A stretch of DNA of 64,000 nt from Sclerotinia nivalis (Eukaryota; Ascomycota; Leotiomycetes; Helotiales; Sclerotiniaceae). A program made the translations under genes and the position numbers. Positions 1 to 12,799 of this stretch are shown here, in pieces. Numbering within the stretch: position 1 is the first letter of the stretch; every line of letters starts with the position of its first letter. Location: contig JAPEIS010000005.1 of the NCBI GenBank assembly GCA_029531795.1, positions 2,850,001 to 2,914,000 of the forward strand, given 5' to 3'. The notes under the pieces were generated by a model. That model did not search any database, had not been told where the DNA came from, and was given only the letters and a program-made list of their open reading frames with translations.

Positions 1-393
1 AAAAATACTACTTGGAGTTCCAGTGTACGGAAGATCCTTCTTGAACTCTAGAGGACCAGGACATCCATATCATGGTTGTGGCGGAGAAGAAGGAACATTC
101 GAGTACAAGTTATTGCCAAGGCCTGGGACTCAAGAGGTGGTTGATACTGCCGCCGTTTCAGCTTCCTGCTATGGGGGCGATGGAGGATGGGTCTCTTACG
201 ACAACCCACAGACAGTTAAGATAAAGGCTGAATACTGCAGACAGAGGCGTCTTGGAGTGGGTTGGCTCTTTTCCGTTAGTTGTGAGTGCTTGCTGATTAA
301 ATTTAGGGTCTGTTTTACTGGACAGGGACAGCAGATGCATCAGGTCCGAGAAGTTTGATATCATCTGGGTTTAAAGCTCTGCATGATGCATGA
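1..393 (+). CDS. GH18 chitinase, 3' end only (partial)
   Basis: This is the C-terminal end of a glycoside hydrolase family 18 chitinase, which hydrolyses chitin in cell-wall remodelling or nutrition. The frame is open from base 2. It shows the family strand KILLGVPVYGRSFL, then a GPG..Y.G turn, an EYKLLPRPG segment and SYDNP, which is the usual conserved block before the last barrel strand. I place a 50-nt intron at 257-306 (donor GTGGGT, CTGAT branch site near 292, acceptor TTTAG). Joining the exons gives RRLGGLFYWTGTAD, as expected for the strand 8 W-containing motif, and the frame ends at TGA 391-393. An alternative donor at 275 (GTTAGT) keeps frame but leaves only 32 nt of intron and inserts extra residues. 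The catalytic DxxDxDxE segment lies upstream of the window. Confidence 0.85.
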
Positions 394-1023
394 GCTGTGA
401 ATATCGATCTTATATGGGGCATTGAAAGTGCTAATTTGATGGCTGGGGAGAGTAAGACATTCGAAGCGATGTCGAGAAAGGTCTGATGAGACGGATCTGG
501 GAAATGTAACTTTACGAGTGTTCTAACATGCTTTCAACATTGGGAAGTGGTGGCTCTCTCGTTCTCGTTCCAGATTTATTATGATTTATGATGAAATGAC
601 AAAGGAAATAGCATTGGTTGGTCTGAAATTACTCGGGGGGTTAGACAAGTATACTCAACATGGGTAGCTACATCAGCTCAATGTATAATAAGGCAATTTC
701 AAAATCCATACTTAAATACATGTGTATTAAAAACTCGAATTATCAGGATTTCTAATATCAATCGTGCTTCTTGGTTTGAAGTTTTAAATATCTAAGTAAT
801 TGCTGTCGTGCTATTGTGGCTGACGAGGCTGACGGAGTTTGGGGATGCACGCATAGGTTCTGCGTGAGACTATGCGACCACTTCTACGTTATAATGAGAG
901 ATTATTAACACATTTCTACAACTACACATCAATAATTACTTAGTTTATTCACACATGCTTTGACATTAGTGTATTGAGTACTGTTCTCAATACTTTAATT
1001 TATTTCATATCATTCATTACAGC
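394..1023. other. intergenic region, chitinase to VPS53
   Basis: About 630 bases hold no supported gene. The stretch is AT-rich. It presumably contains the chitinase 3' UTR and the VPS53 promoter and leader. I see no clear repeat or RNA gene. Confidence 0.6.
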
Positions 1024-3643
1024 ATGAATGGCGCATCGATACCTTCATCACTGGATGCATGTAAGTCCCAAAACCTCACTTCCACCATAGTCAATACCCC
1101 CACTGATCTCGCTCACCCCGCAGCCGATTATGACCCTATCGACCATTTAAACACGATATTTTCCCATCCTTCGACTTTGGGTTCTATAAATCAGACAGCT
1201 GTTGCACTGCAGGATCATCAAGATGAGCTGTCAAGTAATATTGCCAATCTCGTGGCCACTCAAGCATACAATGACGATTCCTCACTCAAACGTATGCAAG
1301 CTGCAAAGTCGGAACTTGCAGACCTCTTTAAAAAGATCGAATCTGTACGGACACGGGCTATTCAGACAGAGCAGACAATCACCTCGATGACCGCAGATAT
1401 TAAGAGGTTGGATGGCACAAAGAAGAACTTAACCCTGAGCATGACAGCTCTAAAACGATTACAGATGCTTACGACTGCTTACGAACAACTAAGAGGTCTG
1501 GCGAAAACAAGACAATACCGAGAATGCGCAAGCTTGCTACAGGCTGTGCTGCAGCTTATGAAGCATTTCAATAGTTACAGGAGCATAGACCAGATTGCTA
1601 CCTTGAGTAGGGGCGTCTCGGAGTTACAGAGAGAGTTATTGGAACAAGTTTGCGAGGATTTTGAGATGGCATTTGCCAAAGGAGAGGTGGGAAGTAAGAA
1701 AGCAGTGCTGGCGGAGTCATGTCTGGTGATGGATGCATTGGGGGATAATGCTCGAGCAAGATTGGTGACGTGGTATGTCAATACGCAATTGAGGGAGTAT
1801 AGGCAGGTCTTCAGGGGAAATGACGAAGCAGGAAGCTTGGATAATATCGGCAGAAGATACAGTTGGTTTAGGAGAATGCTGAAGACATTTGAAGATGAAC
1901 ACGCTGGAATATTTACTGCTGGATGGAGAGTTAATGAGGTCTTGGCAAATGCATTTTGCGAAGGTACCAGGGATGATTTCAAGGGGATCTTGGAGAGGAG
2001 CATGCGACGAACAGACGGAATTAAAATTGACGTCAATTTGCTCTTGAGTTGTCTTCAGGAGACTATGGATTTCGAGCAAAGTCTTGAGAAGAGATTCGCT
2101 ACAGAGACAAGAGCAAGTATCGATACTCTTAGCTCTCTCGAAGATAAACCCCTGACATTTCATGGGTCTATTTCCGAAGCCTTCGAACCATATCTCAGTC
2201 TTTGGGTTGACTCACAAGACAAACAACTCGCCACGATGATACCCAAATATCGGATCCAACCACTATTAGCAGCTGATGAAGAATTCTCTCCACAAGCTGT
2301 GATACCGTCATCTATTGAACTCTTTCATTTTTACAAGACATCCCTGGCTCAATGTGCCAAATTATCAACTAGTGAACGACTTCTTGACTTCTCGAAGATC
2401 CTAGCTAAATATCTCGATCAATATGCTCAGCAAATTCTACTATTTTTCTTACAAGGAGCAGGAGGACCCAGTCTTGAAAATACTATCCTTGTTCTCAACA
2501 CAGCAGATTATTGGCATGCTAATACTCAGCAATTGGAAGATAATCTAAAAAGGAGAATAGACAGTGACTTGGCAACAAAAGTGGACTTATCATCACAATC
2601 TGATGCGTTTATGGGCGTTGCCAGCGCAGCAGTTTTATCATTGGTAAGCCGAGTAGAGGTTGATTGCGAAGGGTCATGGCGTGAGATGAAGAATACGAAT
2701 TGGAGTAAAATGGAAAGCGTAGGGGATCAGAGCAGTTATGTGGCCGAGTTGTTGAAACATGTCAATGATCGAGCAGGAGAAATATTACCTTTGGTGGGGA
2801 AACAGCAATATGCGCGTGCGTTTTGTGATAAAGTTGTTGAACATTTGGCCAATACGTATATCGCAAACATCGTTCAGTGCCGACCTGTGTCCGAGGTAGG
2901 CGCCGAACAGGTATGTATAAATCTTCAAGTACATGTTATTCACTTCTATTCCATCTTTCTAACCTCCTCTTCAGATGTTGCTAGACAAATATGTCTTAAC
3001 CAAAGGATTGACAACTTTGCTCACTCACTCTCCCACTCCCTCCTCGGCCACTGCAAATACTGCATTTCAAAAACGTGTGAATAATATAATGACTCGTCTG
3101 GACCCGCTCCTCAAAACGCTACAGGTCCGCCCCTCACCGCCAGAAGGGCTGGTTCAAGCATATCTCATTCACATCGGCGATCGTAGTGATACGAACTTTC
3201 GGAAAATTCTAGAATTGAAGGGTGTTAGAAAGCAAGATCAAACTGCATTGGTTGAAATGTTTGGTATGCATAGAGATGGCAAGGCTAATGAGCATCTGGT
3301 ACAAAATTCACCTCTTCTCACGCCACTTATGAATGTTGCGGGACTTGGTAGCACAGGTCTAGGGATTGGAACACCTAGTGGCATGCCAGGTTTACAAACA
3401 CGATTTGACCCCGGTGGTTTTGGAGAAAAGCTATTTAGTGTGGCCAGGGATAGTATAGGAACTGGAGGGGTCGGTGATAGAGGGATCAGTCCTTTGGGCG
3501 AGGATGCAAAGGCTACCGTGGAAGGAAATTTGAAGAGTATTGGAAAGTTCTTCACGAGAGATATGACTGGGTTTGGTGGGATGAATATTGGGGGAAGGTT
3601 TGGTGCTAAAAGAGATGGTAGTGTGGATGATTATACCAAGTAA
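1024..3643 (+). CDS. VPS53: Vps53, GARP complex subunit
   Basis: The gene encodes Vps53, a subunit of the GARP (Vps51-54) tethering complex that captures endosome-derived vesicles at the trans-Golgi network. Exon 1 is 1024-2910 (629 codons). The intron is 2911-2974 (GTATGT...TTCAG). Exon 2 is 2975-3643, giving 851 aa, close to the normal fungal length. The N-terminus has the family signature DYDPIDHLNTIFSHPSTL, followed by a long coiled-coil-rich region (roughly residues 40-160) with the block KSELADLFKKIESVRTRA. The C-terminal part after the intron (MLLDKYVLTKGL) continues the helical rod and ends in a Gly-rich, probably disordered tail. The first ATG of the frame matches the start of homology, so I chose it. 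Reading straight through the intron meets a stop at 3084, which supports splicing. It appears intact. Confidence 0.92.
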
Positions 3644-4833
3644 TAGATAGGAAAGTGATGGATGGGCTTTAGAATATAATCAGTCAGTCCTATGATAATG
3701 ACCATATATCCTCACATGGTGAAATGAATAAATATGTTCACTGCGAATTTGTAACTCGGGTCCTGAGAAGGGATATACAAGACAACCGATGTAAATTTTA
3801 TCGCTTAGGAAGCCGAGAATGACTTTGCCAAATGGAATAGAAGGAATGGGTAACCTGAGAAGAGCGCCGCAGAACTATTATACTATTTTACTTTTCCGAT
3901 GAAATGTGGTATAGTAATTGGGACTCAAGCCATAACTCTGCCTTCGTCGATACAGAAGGTTCATGATTTGAAGACAGTTGGATGGTGTTTGGAGGATAGT
4001 ATACGACGAGAGAGTAATGATCAAGTTATCTGCCTGGGTGGTGTTCCTGAACACCAAGGTAGGTATCGAAAATTGCCCTTGGGGTTCTTCTCGGATTATA
4101 TCGGATGGATTCGTATTAATTGAAATGTAAATGCAGTTGATACTACCTACTACCTACTAGGTACCTAGGTAATAGTAATACCTACCCGGTGAAACCTTCT
4201 AGATACAAGTATGTTTGTCAAATCTAGAATCAAAAAATGTTATCCAATCTGATCGGATCTGATTTATCTCAAATAAAACCTTGTAAAAATATATCAAATA
4301 ATAAATTGTCTAGGCCTAATGTGCAGATCAATACGTACCTAAGTAGGTCAAAAAGGTGATTATTGAGATTCTGCTTACTGATGGCAGGCGAGAAACAAAG
4401 ACGGCCCAGATTCCTTGAGACTTTGTCAATCACGAAATTTTGGCGGGGAACCAAGGAACATTGTTTGAAATCAAATCTTTTCGAATTTCTCTCTATTCAT
4501 GAGTAAATAAATAATTAAGAAAATCCACACACACCACACCACGATACTTTATCTTTTTTTCTCTTCAAGAATTTTACATTGGGTTTTTTGCGCATAGATT
4601 TTAGATCGGATTTTAGGTTCCTTTCTTCACATATTAAAAGTCACCGGTTACAAGTCAAAAATCAAAAAGAGGGGCACCCGTTTTAAATCGACAAACTGTT
4701 TTCTTCAGCTCTCAAACGTACCTTAAGGGCAAGTGGTTCGGGTGTTTCGATTGCGGCGGCGGCGTGTTTTCAACAGAAAAATACCGTCAAGGGAAATAGT
4801 GCGAGTTTGCTTGGAAGAAATATAGAGAGAAGG
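3644..4833. other. intergenic region, VPS53 to thioredoxin reductase
   Basis: About 1.2 kb hold no convincing gene. Small open frames at 3899-4123 (+) and 4269-4454 (-) have no recognisable features. The region includes the TACCTAC-type short repeat at about 4141-4186. From about 4490 to 4830 it probably forms the promoter and 5' leader of the reductase gene. Confidence 0.6.
4141..4186. repeat. TACCTAC / GTAGGTA microsatellite-like tract
   Basis: Short imperfect repeats of TACCTAC and its complement (tacctactaggtacctaggt core) form a local palindromic tract. Such tracts are common between genes in filamentous ascomycetes. A similar GTAGGTAGGTAGG tract occurs at about 47400. Confidence 0.6.
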
Positions 4834-6154
4834 ATGCATAGTAAGGTTGTTAGTGAGTATTCCCCTTCTTTCATGGTGGGGTGAGCTGGGACGGGTGGTG
4901 GATGGGAATTGAGAGGGTGTCTGCGAAAAGGTACTGACTTTGAGGAATAGTTATTGGCTCAGGCCCGGCGGCTCACACTGCTGCTGTTTATCTTGCGCGT
5001 GCGGAATTGAAACGTAAGTCCATATTCTGGGGATAGGAATTTGAGAGTTGGTGGAAGGGGGTTGGCTGACTTTCAATGTTTAGCTGTACTTTATGAAGGT
5101 TTCTTAGCAAATGGAATCGCTGCCGGTGGACAATTGACTACTACTACCGATGTAGAGAACTTCCCTGGTTTCCCTAAGGGAATTGGTGGACAAGAACTTA
5201 TGGTAATTTCACCTCGTTTCCAGACATTGGCAGAACTACAGCTAATGAATTTGTGAAAAGGATAACATGCGCGCACAATCCGAACGATTCGGTACTCAAA
5301 TCATCACCGAAACAGTCGCAAAAGTTGATCTTTCCAAACGTCCTTTCAAATACTGGACCGAATGGGATGACAAAACCGAACACACGGCCGATTCCATCAT
5401 CATCGCTACTGGTGCATCAGCTCGCAGACTTGGTCTTCCAGGTGAGGAGAAATACTGGCAAAATGGTATCTCCGCTTGTGCAGTCTGCGATGGAGCCGTA
5501 CCAATTTTCAGAAATAAGCCTTTGGTAGTTATTGGTGGTGGAGATAGTGCTGCGGAAGAAGCTATGTTCCTCACGAAATACGGATCCCATGTTACGGTTT
5601 TGGTCCGAAAAGATCATCTACGTGCGTCGAAAACGATGGCTAAGAGATTGCTTGCCAATAAGAAAGTTACTGTTAAATTCAATACCATTGGAGGCGAAAT
5701 TACTGGTGATGATAAGGGATTGATGACCCATATGGTTTTTAAGAACATCGTTACTGGAGAGGAAGAGAAAGCAGAAGCCAATGGGTTATTCTATGCCGTT
5801 GGTCACGATCCAGCTACTGCATTATTCAAAGAGCAAATCGATACGGATTCCGAGGGATATATTGTCACCAAGCCCGGAACTAGTTACACCAACGTGGAGG
5901 GAGTTTTTGCCGCAGGTGATGTTCAGGATAAGAGATACAGACAGGCTATTACTAGTGCCGGTACGTTACGCATCTTTATCTTTGAATCTGTAAAGAGAAA
6001 CTAATTGTCAATAGGATCTGGATGTATAGCAGCTCTGGAGGCTGAAAAATTCCTCGCTGAGCAAGAGGATGCGAAAAATGATTTGGAGAAGACGGATGCT
6101 GAAAAGGGTAGCAATGTTGTTGTTCCTGAGTATAGATCTAACCCTTTGCTTTAA
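4834..6154 (+). CDS. TRR1: thioredoxin reductase (NADPH)
   Basis: This is a low-molecular-weight thioredoxin reductase that passes electrons from NADPH through FAD to thioredoxin. I resolve five exons: 4834-4852, 4951-5013, 5084-5202, 5261-5960 and 6015-6154. They total 1041 nt, or 346 aa. All introns are GT..AG and every junction restores family sequence. The N-terminal FAD motif reads [21 protein letters not shown] (first 20 or so residues). The redox-active pair is in [10 protein letters not shown] (Cys about 140 and 143). The NADPH-binding motif is [13 protein letters not shown] (about 156-168), and the late FAD motif is [16 protein letters not shown]. It ends in a C-terminal SNPLL. Very short first exons are typical of fungal genes of this family. 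It appears intact. TRR1 is the usual fungal name; assignment beyond family is by this similarity alone. Confidence 0.95.
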
Positions 6155-8453
6155 GGTTTTTTTTTTGGTCATTGGTGATTTTAGAGATGTTTTTACATGG
6201 CATTGTAGATAGATAGGTTGGATTCCTTGCATGCATGGATATCCTCATAGTTAGTTATTATACCTTGATAGAAAGAAGAAAGAAGAAAGAAAATAAATAG
6301 ATACAGCAAAACGTTTTTTCACTACTAGTATTTCATTTCGTTTTGTTTATTCTCCCCTTTCTTCACTTCTTGTCTTTTCTGTCCCATTGTTTTCACAAGA
6401 CCATCGAGAAGACTGTGGCTTGGGTATGTACACACACATCTACCTATCAGGTAGGTATACAAACACTCATACCCGTACCTATAGTAACGCTACAAATCCC
6501 ATTCATTGTCATCGATAATTAGATGGTGGATTCGGATTTTGAGGGTTACTGTTTCTTTTTCCCGTCCTTACCCTCACCAACTTCAAGAAATCTTCTTGAT
6601 ATACCTTGATTTATGAATACATCGCCTATATCACGGAATCTACGAGTTAACAGTATTCGTCGGAATCACGGGCTGGTATCTACTGTATCTCATGTGTCTT
6701 CTTTACGCCGGTAAATAGTCCCGCATCACCGGTTAACACTCCAAACTATTTGACCGGGGTGAGTAAACCGAATCTGGAGTATAGGAGGTTGAGCTTTATG
6801 GGGAGTGATAATAGGTGTTTGTGGGAAACTGCAGGGAAGAAGTTGGAGAATTGTCCTCAGGCGCCGCTTAGTTCGCCTTGTGGATCTTTTGTGCATGTGG
6901 GGGTTTGTAGAGGGGGATGGAGATGCGGATGGGAATGGGAATGGGGATTTAGAGATGCGGATTTTTGAGAATGAGTGTGAGGATGGGGATGAGGATTTGT
7001 TGGATTTTGAGGCTTGGGTACAGATGCAGACGGAGGATGAGGATGAGGTGTCATGGGCGGTGCTGGCGATGATGGGTTGGAGAATGACAATGGAAATGAT
7101 TGGGATGGGTGCAGGGAGGTGTGATGATATATGGAAGGGTGTGACGATTCCGCGGATTAGCAATATGATGTAAATTACTGGTTTGGAGGGAGGAGAGGAG
7201 AGGAGTTTGTGGGGGTGAAGGGTGGGAATGGGAGGTGTGAATGGCGGAGTTTTTTTGATGGGGCGATTAATAAAGAATGGAGAATGGAGAATGGAGATTG
7301 TTTTCAGATAAATTGTGAAGTCGAGGGTGCGTGGTAGTTGAGAAGTGGCAGGTGGGAGATGAGGGATAAGCGATAGGATGATGAGGAAGATTAACAGGAG
7401 TCAATTGGAAGGAAGGGAACAGGAAGGAAAGGAGGGCAAAGATAGCATCATGTTTCATAACATGCATTGCATTAAATTGTTAGTGTTGTTACTCTTATTT
7501 GCTCAGCGATTTGGGCGCATGATATAGAGTCCCTACCCGAAAAATGTCAATTCCAAAAGTTTAGATATCCAGAGCTGGCTTCTAAGATCTCTGAATTCCT
7601 GAAATATGAACGTGTTCCCTTCTCTGATATAGATATCTTTTCTAGCTACAATTACAATTGGCCTTCATCTGATCCGGACTGTGTCCTATTATCAAGATTT
7701 ATCCAGGCTTGATGCATATGTTTGATGTTTGATATTCTATACAAGTGTGGTAAAATTACCTCGAGCGGAATGAGCTTATAATAGATGTATCTGAGAAACT
7801 GACGGAGTCCAATTGATCATGATGATGATTGTATTTTTCGGGCTTGATTGCTCGATTGTTACATACCTAATATTAGCTCAATACTGACAACCTGACATCC
7901 TATCTATTCTTTTTGCAATAACTCAATAACTGCTGGTGTTGGGATATATATCTTAGTGATATGCTGGGTGATATGAGGCTCTCACGCACTTATACTCGTA
8001 GTACGAAGTAATCTTATGATACTTCTAGGAAACTACACCATGTACGTATATTTCGACAATATCGGAGATTTTGATTCCTTTGTATAATAGCGTATCGAAA
8101 TCATGAAGCTGATATTCTATGTCAAAATCACCTCTTCTAAGCTAAGTCATAAGATTTTACAAGGGGTTAAAAAACTTGATAGAAGGAAATGTGAACTCGT
8201 CAATTGATCTAAAGGACGTTAACGGAGAAAGAGAAAATAAGGGCACTGCAATTATTTGACGATATGACGTATGAGGATCAAGGGAAGTGTATATAAAAAA
8301 AATGCAATTTTCAAGTACGTATACAGAGTCTGAAGTCAATGAGAAGAAGAGGACCCAAACACAAAGGATTCATCAAGCTGAGATTAGAAAGGCAAAGTTC
8401 GTAACTGGATTGGGTGATCTTTGTGGGTAATGTTGAATGCAAACGCTTCTTTA
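6155..8453. other. intergenic region, low-complexity purine tracts
   Basis: About 2.3 kb hold no recognised gene. At 6750-7173 overlapping open frames on both strands arise from GATGAGGATGGGGATG-like low-complexity sequence. One plus-strand frame would give an acidic Asp/Glu-rich peptide, but I recognise no domain, so it is not called as a gene. GAGAATGG tandem units lie near 7277-7300 and GAAAGAA units near 6270-6290. From 7500 to 8450 the DNA is AT-rich with no supported feature. Confidence 0.5.
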
Positions 8454-8467
8454 GCGAATTTTTCGAT
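8454..8467. repeat. target-site duplication, left copy (LINE A)
   Basis: The 14-mer GCGAATTTTTCGAT occurs here next to the GATT-repeat tail and again at 14492-14505. The two copies bracket the LINE and match what target-primed reverse transcription leaves behind. Confidence 0.85.
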
Positions 8468-9299
8468 TGATTGATTGATTGATTGATTTAATTAACGTCT
8501 ACACTGAGTCTAAGACTATCTAAGACGGCTGGGGGCCTTAAGGGCTCCTAACAAATGATATATAGTGAAATGCTGATCTAATAGGCCGTAGCTAATACAA
8601 GATTGAATGGATGGAGACGGTCTCCATCCTATAATTTGAATAGGGGAAGTGAAAACTAATCTTGGGGAACAAAGCCCGTTTTATAAATACTCTCATATAT
8701 ACTAAGGGAATATAACAAATGAAATAATGATTGTGTTGATCGTTTTGACCATATTGATCACATGATTCGATTGACCATTTTAACCAAATTGACCACATTG
8801 ACCAAAATGACCAAATTAGTCGGATTGATTGGATTAATCACGCTTTTCTTCCTTACTCATTCCTTCTTCGTTTTCTTCCCCTTCGATTGCCTCATTTTTT
8901 TCTTGTTGTCTAATGAGATGCTACGATCTAATGACTATTTTCGTTGCCTCGATGAATTCGAGGGTTTTAATGATTCCTATTTTAGTATGTAATAGGTATT
9001 TTATAATGAATCGAGAGGTAAAGTTATCTTTATTGAGTGTTCTTTTAACTGTTTTGTATAAAGGATAATTGAAAAGAAGATGATCAAAGGATTCTCTCTT
9101 TTCATATCTACATTTGTCGTTTGATGAGATTCCGAATCATTGTAAATAGGATTTGAAATATCCGTGATCGATTTTAAATTGGAACAAAGCACTTATGGAG
9201 CTTCTTTTAATGTTTTCTGGAATTCCGATCTTTGAGTTAGTCTTCCAAGAGTATATTTTCGAATAAACTGAATTAGATGAATAGAGAAGGGTATTCCAT

Positions 9300-10132
9300 T
9301 CTTCGGATTTCGTCCTTTTGATATCCATTCCCAATAAAGCAAAACTGATTTCGTTTGATGATGATTTTTGTTTTGTAGCTTCTTTTGCCAAAGCATCGGC
9401 CAATTTGTTTCCTTTAACGAAGGTATACTTTGGAATTCAATTAAGGGAGATTTCAGCTCCTTTTTTAAGGAGAGTTTCTGTGGCCTTGATTGTTCTAATT
9501 TGGCATATTTGGCCAGAAGCATCAGAGGGTGTTTTCAATCGGTATAATCCGGCTTGATTGTCTGAGTAGATTTTGAATTTTTCGTTTAGTTGAGCAATGG
9601 AGCTAGCATATTCGATTACTTTAGTAACTCCAAGAAGTTCATCATTATAAACAAGCTGATTCACCTCAATATTGATGGTTTCCTGATGTGAAACCTGACT
9701 ATTCGACAGAATAACTGTAATCCCGATTCCAATTCCGATTCTATTCAAAGTGGATGAGGTATCAGTATATATTGTAATGGTATTCTTGTATTTGTATTTG
9801 AATATAAGGTTATGAACAATTGTAGTATCCTTTTTTGTTAGTTTGTTGATATTGATTTTGTATAGAGTATCCTTTTTCCAAGGAGGGAAGTGAAAATGAT
9901 CGATTTTCTTTAGAGTCAAAGGATCGATATCTTCTTTGATTGAATTCGTGATCTTTTCAAGCTGAGTAGGTTTAGGTAGTTTTCTTTGAGGGGTTATTAT
10001 CAAGTTTTGATCTTCTTTTTCGGCAATTAATCTTTTGGAAACTAGATTAATAGGGTGGGAAGGTGAGATTTTCAATAATCTGAAAGTATATTGTCTAATT
10101 CCAGTATTTAATTTGATTTTCGAAGGGTACAA
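9300..10132 (-). pseudogene. LINE A RNase H domain, broken
   Basis: An RNase H-like domain follows the reverse transcriptase. Visible motifs are TIYTDTSSTLNRIGIG (first catalytic Asp), VYNDELLGVTKVIEYA (catalytic Glu) and KIYSDNQAGLYRLK (second Asp). The last part, KGNKLADALAKEATKQK, continues in another frame near 9400. A homologous copy with the same order is seen in the LINE fragment at 54478-55190. Confidence 0.85.
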
Positions 10133-11715
10133 AGCAGCTTCTGCTTCTATTGGTTTTATTGGGGAAGTTTTGAATACTTTTAGTATTTTTTGTAAAACGA
10201 GATTCTAAAGTAATTAAAGAATCTTTTTGAATTGGATTTGATCTTTCCATTAAATGATTGATCTGTAATCAGCTATATTGGTAATATATGCTATATAGAG
10301 TTGCTTTAAAGCTTTGGGATTAAGTCCTTTTTCAGTATTGGCTAATCTGGTTATTCGGTAGAAGGATGCTTTAGCTTGAGTAGTTTGGATTGTGATATAT
10401 TGCTTGAAATTGAGGCCGGGATTGAACCAAATATCTAGTCATCTAATTAGTAATAAGGATTGTACAATCTCAGAATTTGGGAGTTTGATTGAAGCCTCTT
10501 TTGTATATTTGGAAATGGAGAAATGCATTAGCTTCGTTTTTGCTAAATCGAATTGAATGGTGTTTTTCTTATCCAAAGTATAGATTTGCTTTGCTACTCT
10601 TTCAAAGGAAACGATATTCTTTTTTCAATTTGAAGAATGAGTAATCAAGGCTATATCATCAATATAAAAAAGATATTCAATCGAATTCGATTGAAAAAGA
10701 TCTCGGATATAGATCAGGAAAAGAATTAATGATATAAGGCTTCCTTAAAGGATTCCAGTATTGATTGATTTGAAAGTTTCGATCTGATTATCAAATGACA
10801 ATTTGAATAGCCTTTCTTCCAGAAATAACGATATCCACGCAATAAGACTAATTGGAAGATTGAGGTTCTTGCAGATATCTAAAAGTCGATTCTTGAATAT
10901 ATAATTGAAGGCTCCTTTGATATCTAGAAAAAGAACTAAGGTTTTCTTCTTGATTCTTGTATTCCTTTCGATTTCGGTGATGAGCAAAATTGTTGTATCG
11001 ATAGCTGACTTCTTTTGTCTTCCGCCTATTTGGGAATGATACAATAGATTCGTAGTTTCGGCTAGATAGCTAAACCTTTGAGCTAGGATTCTCTCACTTA
11101 TTTTGCTTAAACAATTAAGGAGAGCAATAACCCTATATGCTTTTGAAATGATATAATCTGGTTTCGAAGGTTTCTTGAATATCACTTCAGTGGCTTGTTT
11201 CCAACAAGAAGGATGATAACCAAGATCAATCAGATTGCTGAAAAGGGTGAAGAAAGCTTTTGGGATTGCTTTATAAGCTCGAATAACAATCTTCTGAGTG
11301 ATTCCATTTGGGCCCGGAGTTTTTCCTTTGATTTTAGCTGAATAAACATTAAGAAGTTCATTTTCCGTGAGTTTAGGCCAGTCCCATTTCTTCGATTGTT
11401 TGTATCCTTCCTATTTGGGTATTGTAGTACTTGAAGGGGAAAGGAATAGAACAGATTTGAAAACTGAGCATTTCCCTTCGAAGGAGCTTTCGAATTAAAA
11501 AGAATTAGATCGGATATTCGGAATCCTTTCGGTTTGAAGATTTTTCGTATAGAATATTGCCTTAAAGATCGTTTGGGTATCCTCTTTTTCAAGGAACTCG
11601 TTCCAATGATTCTTTTTTGCTGTTTTAATAGCTTGAAAATAATGATTCCTTGTTGATTGGTAGATTTTCTTGAATATATCGTCTTCAGAGTATCGTTTAG
11701 CATTTTCATATTCAT
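10130..11715 (-). pseudogene. LINE A reverse transcriptase domain, broken
   Basis: Remnants of a reverse transcriptase run over about 1.6 kb. The open piece at 10745-11185 contains YRVIALLNCLSKISERILAQR, the LYHSQIGGRQKKSAIDT block and LVLFLDIKGAFNYIFKNRL (first catalytic Asp). Further along, across stops, lies YLFYIDDIALI, equivalent to the catalytic YxDD box (about 10660). Multiple stops interrupt it, for example at 10744-10746 just after the SINTGIL segment, where homologues read straight on. Confidence 0.85.
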
Positions 11716-11755
11716 TTGCGAATCGTTTCCGAAGAGCTTTCAGTTGTAGAGACCA

Positions 11756-12796
11756 TCAGGGCTTTGCCCTTTTGGTTGACTTGATTCTCGGTATACTGAT
11801 TTCAGCTGAATGGGTGATTATTCGGGTGAGTTCTATTGCAGCTTTATCCAGTGTTTGCTTTTGTTGGTTTTTGTCGAGAAGAGAATCAAGAGAATTGGAT
11901 TCTGAAGTAGTGATATTGAGGTAGTTATTAGAATTCAGAATAGTTGAAGACGATAGCTTTGATTCGAATGTATTTGTGAATTTGTCCCAATCCGCTTGTT
12001 TTGTATTGAATCTTGCTAACAGAGCGATATTTGTTGAACAGGTTCCAGTGCCTTTCACTTCAAATAGGATCCCTAAATGATCTGATCCAAGGTTAGGAAG
12101 GACTTGCCAATCAATAATATTAGAGGATATCGCTTCAGTAGCTAAGGTAAGATCTAGAACACTTGGATTTGTCATATTCGTTCGATAGAAGGTACTGGTC
12201 CCTGCTTCATTAAGAAGGATGAGGTTATGATTTTCAAACCATTCGGCCAATTGATCGGCATTTGAGCTTTTGTTGGAAAAGGGGTCCCACCAAGGGTGGT
12301 GAGAATTGAAGTCCTTTGTAAGGATAGTATGATGAGAGAGGGGAGTATTGAAAAGGCATCTTTCGATAGTATAACCTTTCTTTTTAGCTTGATCAGCTTC
12401 GTTGTATATATTGAATAATTGAATCGTGTGATTTTCCTGAGTGATATCGATAATTTGAATATCTGTATCTTTGGGAGAGTTGGGGGCTAGGGCTATTAGC
12501 GGTTTGAATCCTTTCGAGATGTAAGTCATTGTACAGGGACGAAGGTTCGGAGGATAATTTGGAAGGAGTTGGGAAAAGCTAGAATGAGCAATCGATCTGG
12601 TTGAGGAGTAATCTTTCTCAGGGTTTGAAAGGACCCAAGGTTCTTGAATGATTATAAGATCGATATCGAATTCTAAGGCAAGTTGAAGAGCACTTTCGGT
12701 GGCTTGAAGGCTCTTGTTTAGATTGATTTGAAGAATGCGAATATTGTTGTATAACATTAATTGGATTTCCGAACGGTTGTTTGGTATATTTCGCAT
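11756..12796 (-). pseudogene. LINE A endonuclease domain (EEP family)
   Basis: An open stretch of 346 codons matches the endonuclease/exonuclease/phosphatase domain that nicks target DNA for LINE insertion. Visible signatures are IRILQINLNKS at the start, IIIQEPWV (catalytic Glu), a DFNSHHPWWD motif, a DLTLA motif and a GSDHLGILFE motif (catalytic Asp-His). These are the expected motifs in order. The frame is open over the whole domain but is cut off from the reverse transcriptase by downstream stops, so the polyprotein cannot be made. Confidence 0.85.
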
Positions 12797-12799
12797 GCT

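Noticed and set aside
1575..2163. Long antisense ORFs inside VPS53
   Set aside because: They are shadows of the VPS53 coding frame with no domain of their own.
6726..7173. Overlapping ORFs of 122-145 codons on both strands
   Set aside because: They come from low-complexity GATGAGGATG-type sequence, contain no domain, and open both strands at once.
8409..8425. A 16-base match between 8409 (ATTGGGTGATCTTTGT) and 14087 inside the LINE
   Set aside because: One such match can arise by chance in a window this size, and it does not align with the element ends or duplications.
8468..8490. Tandem GATT repeats as a possible CRISPR or satellite array
   Set aside because: The repeat is only four bases with no spacers, and it forms the tail of a LINE with matching target duplications.
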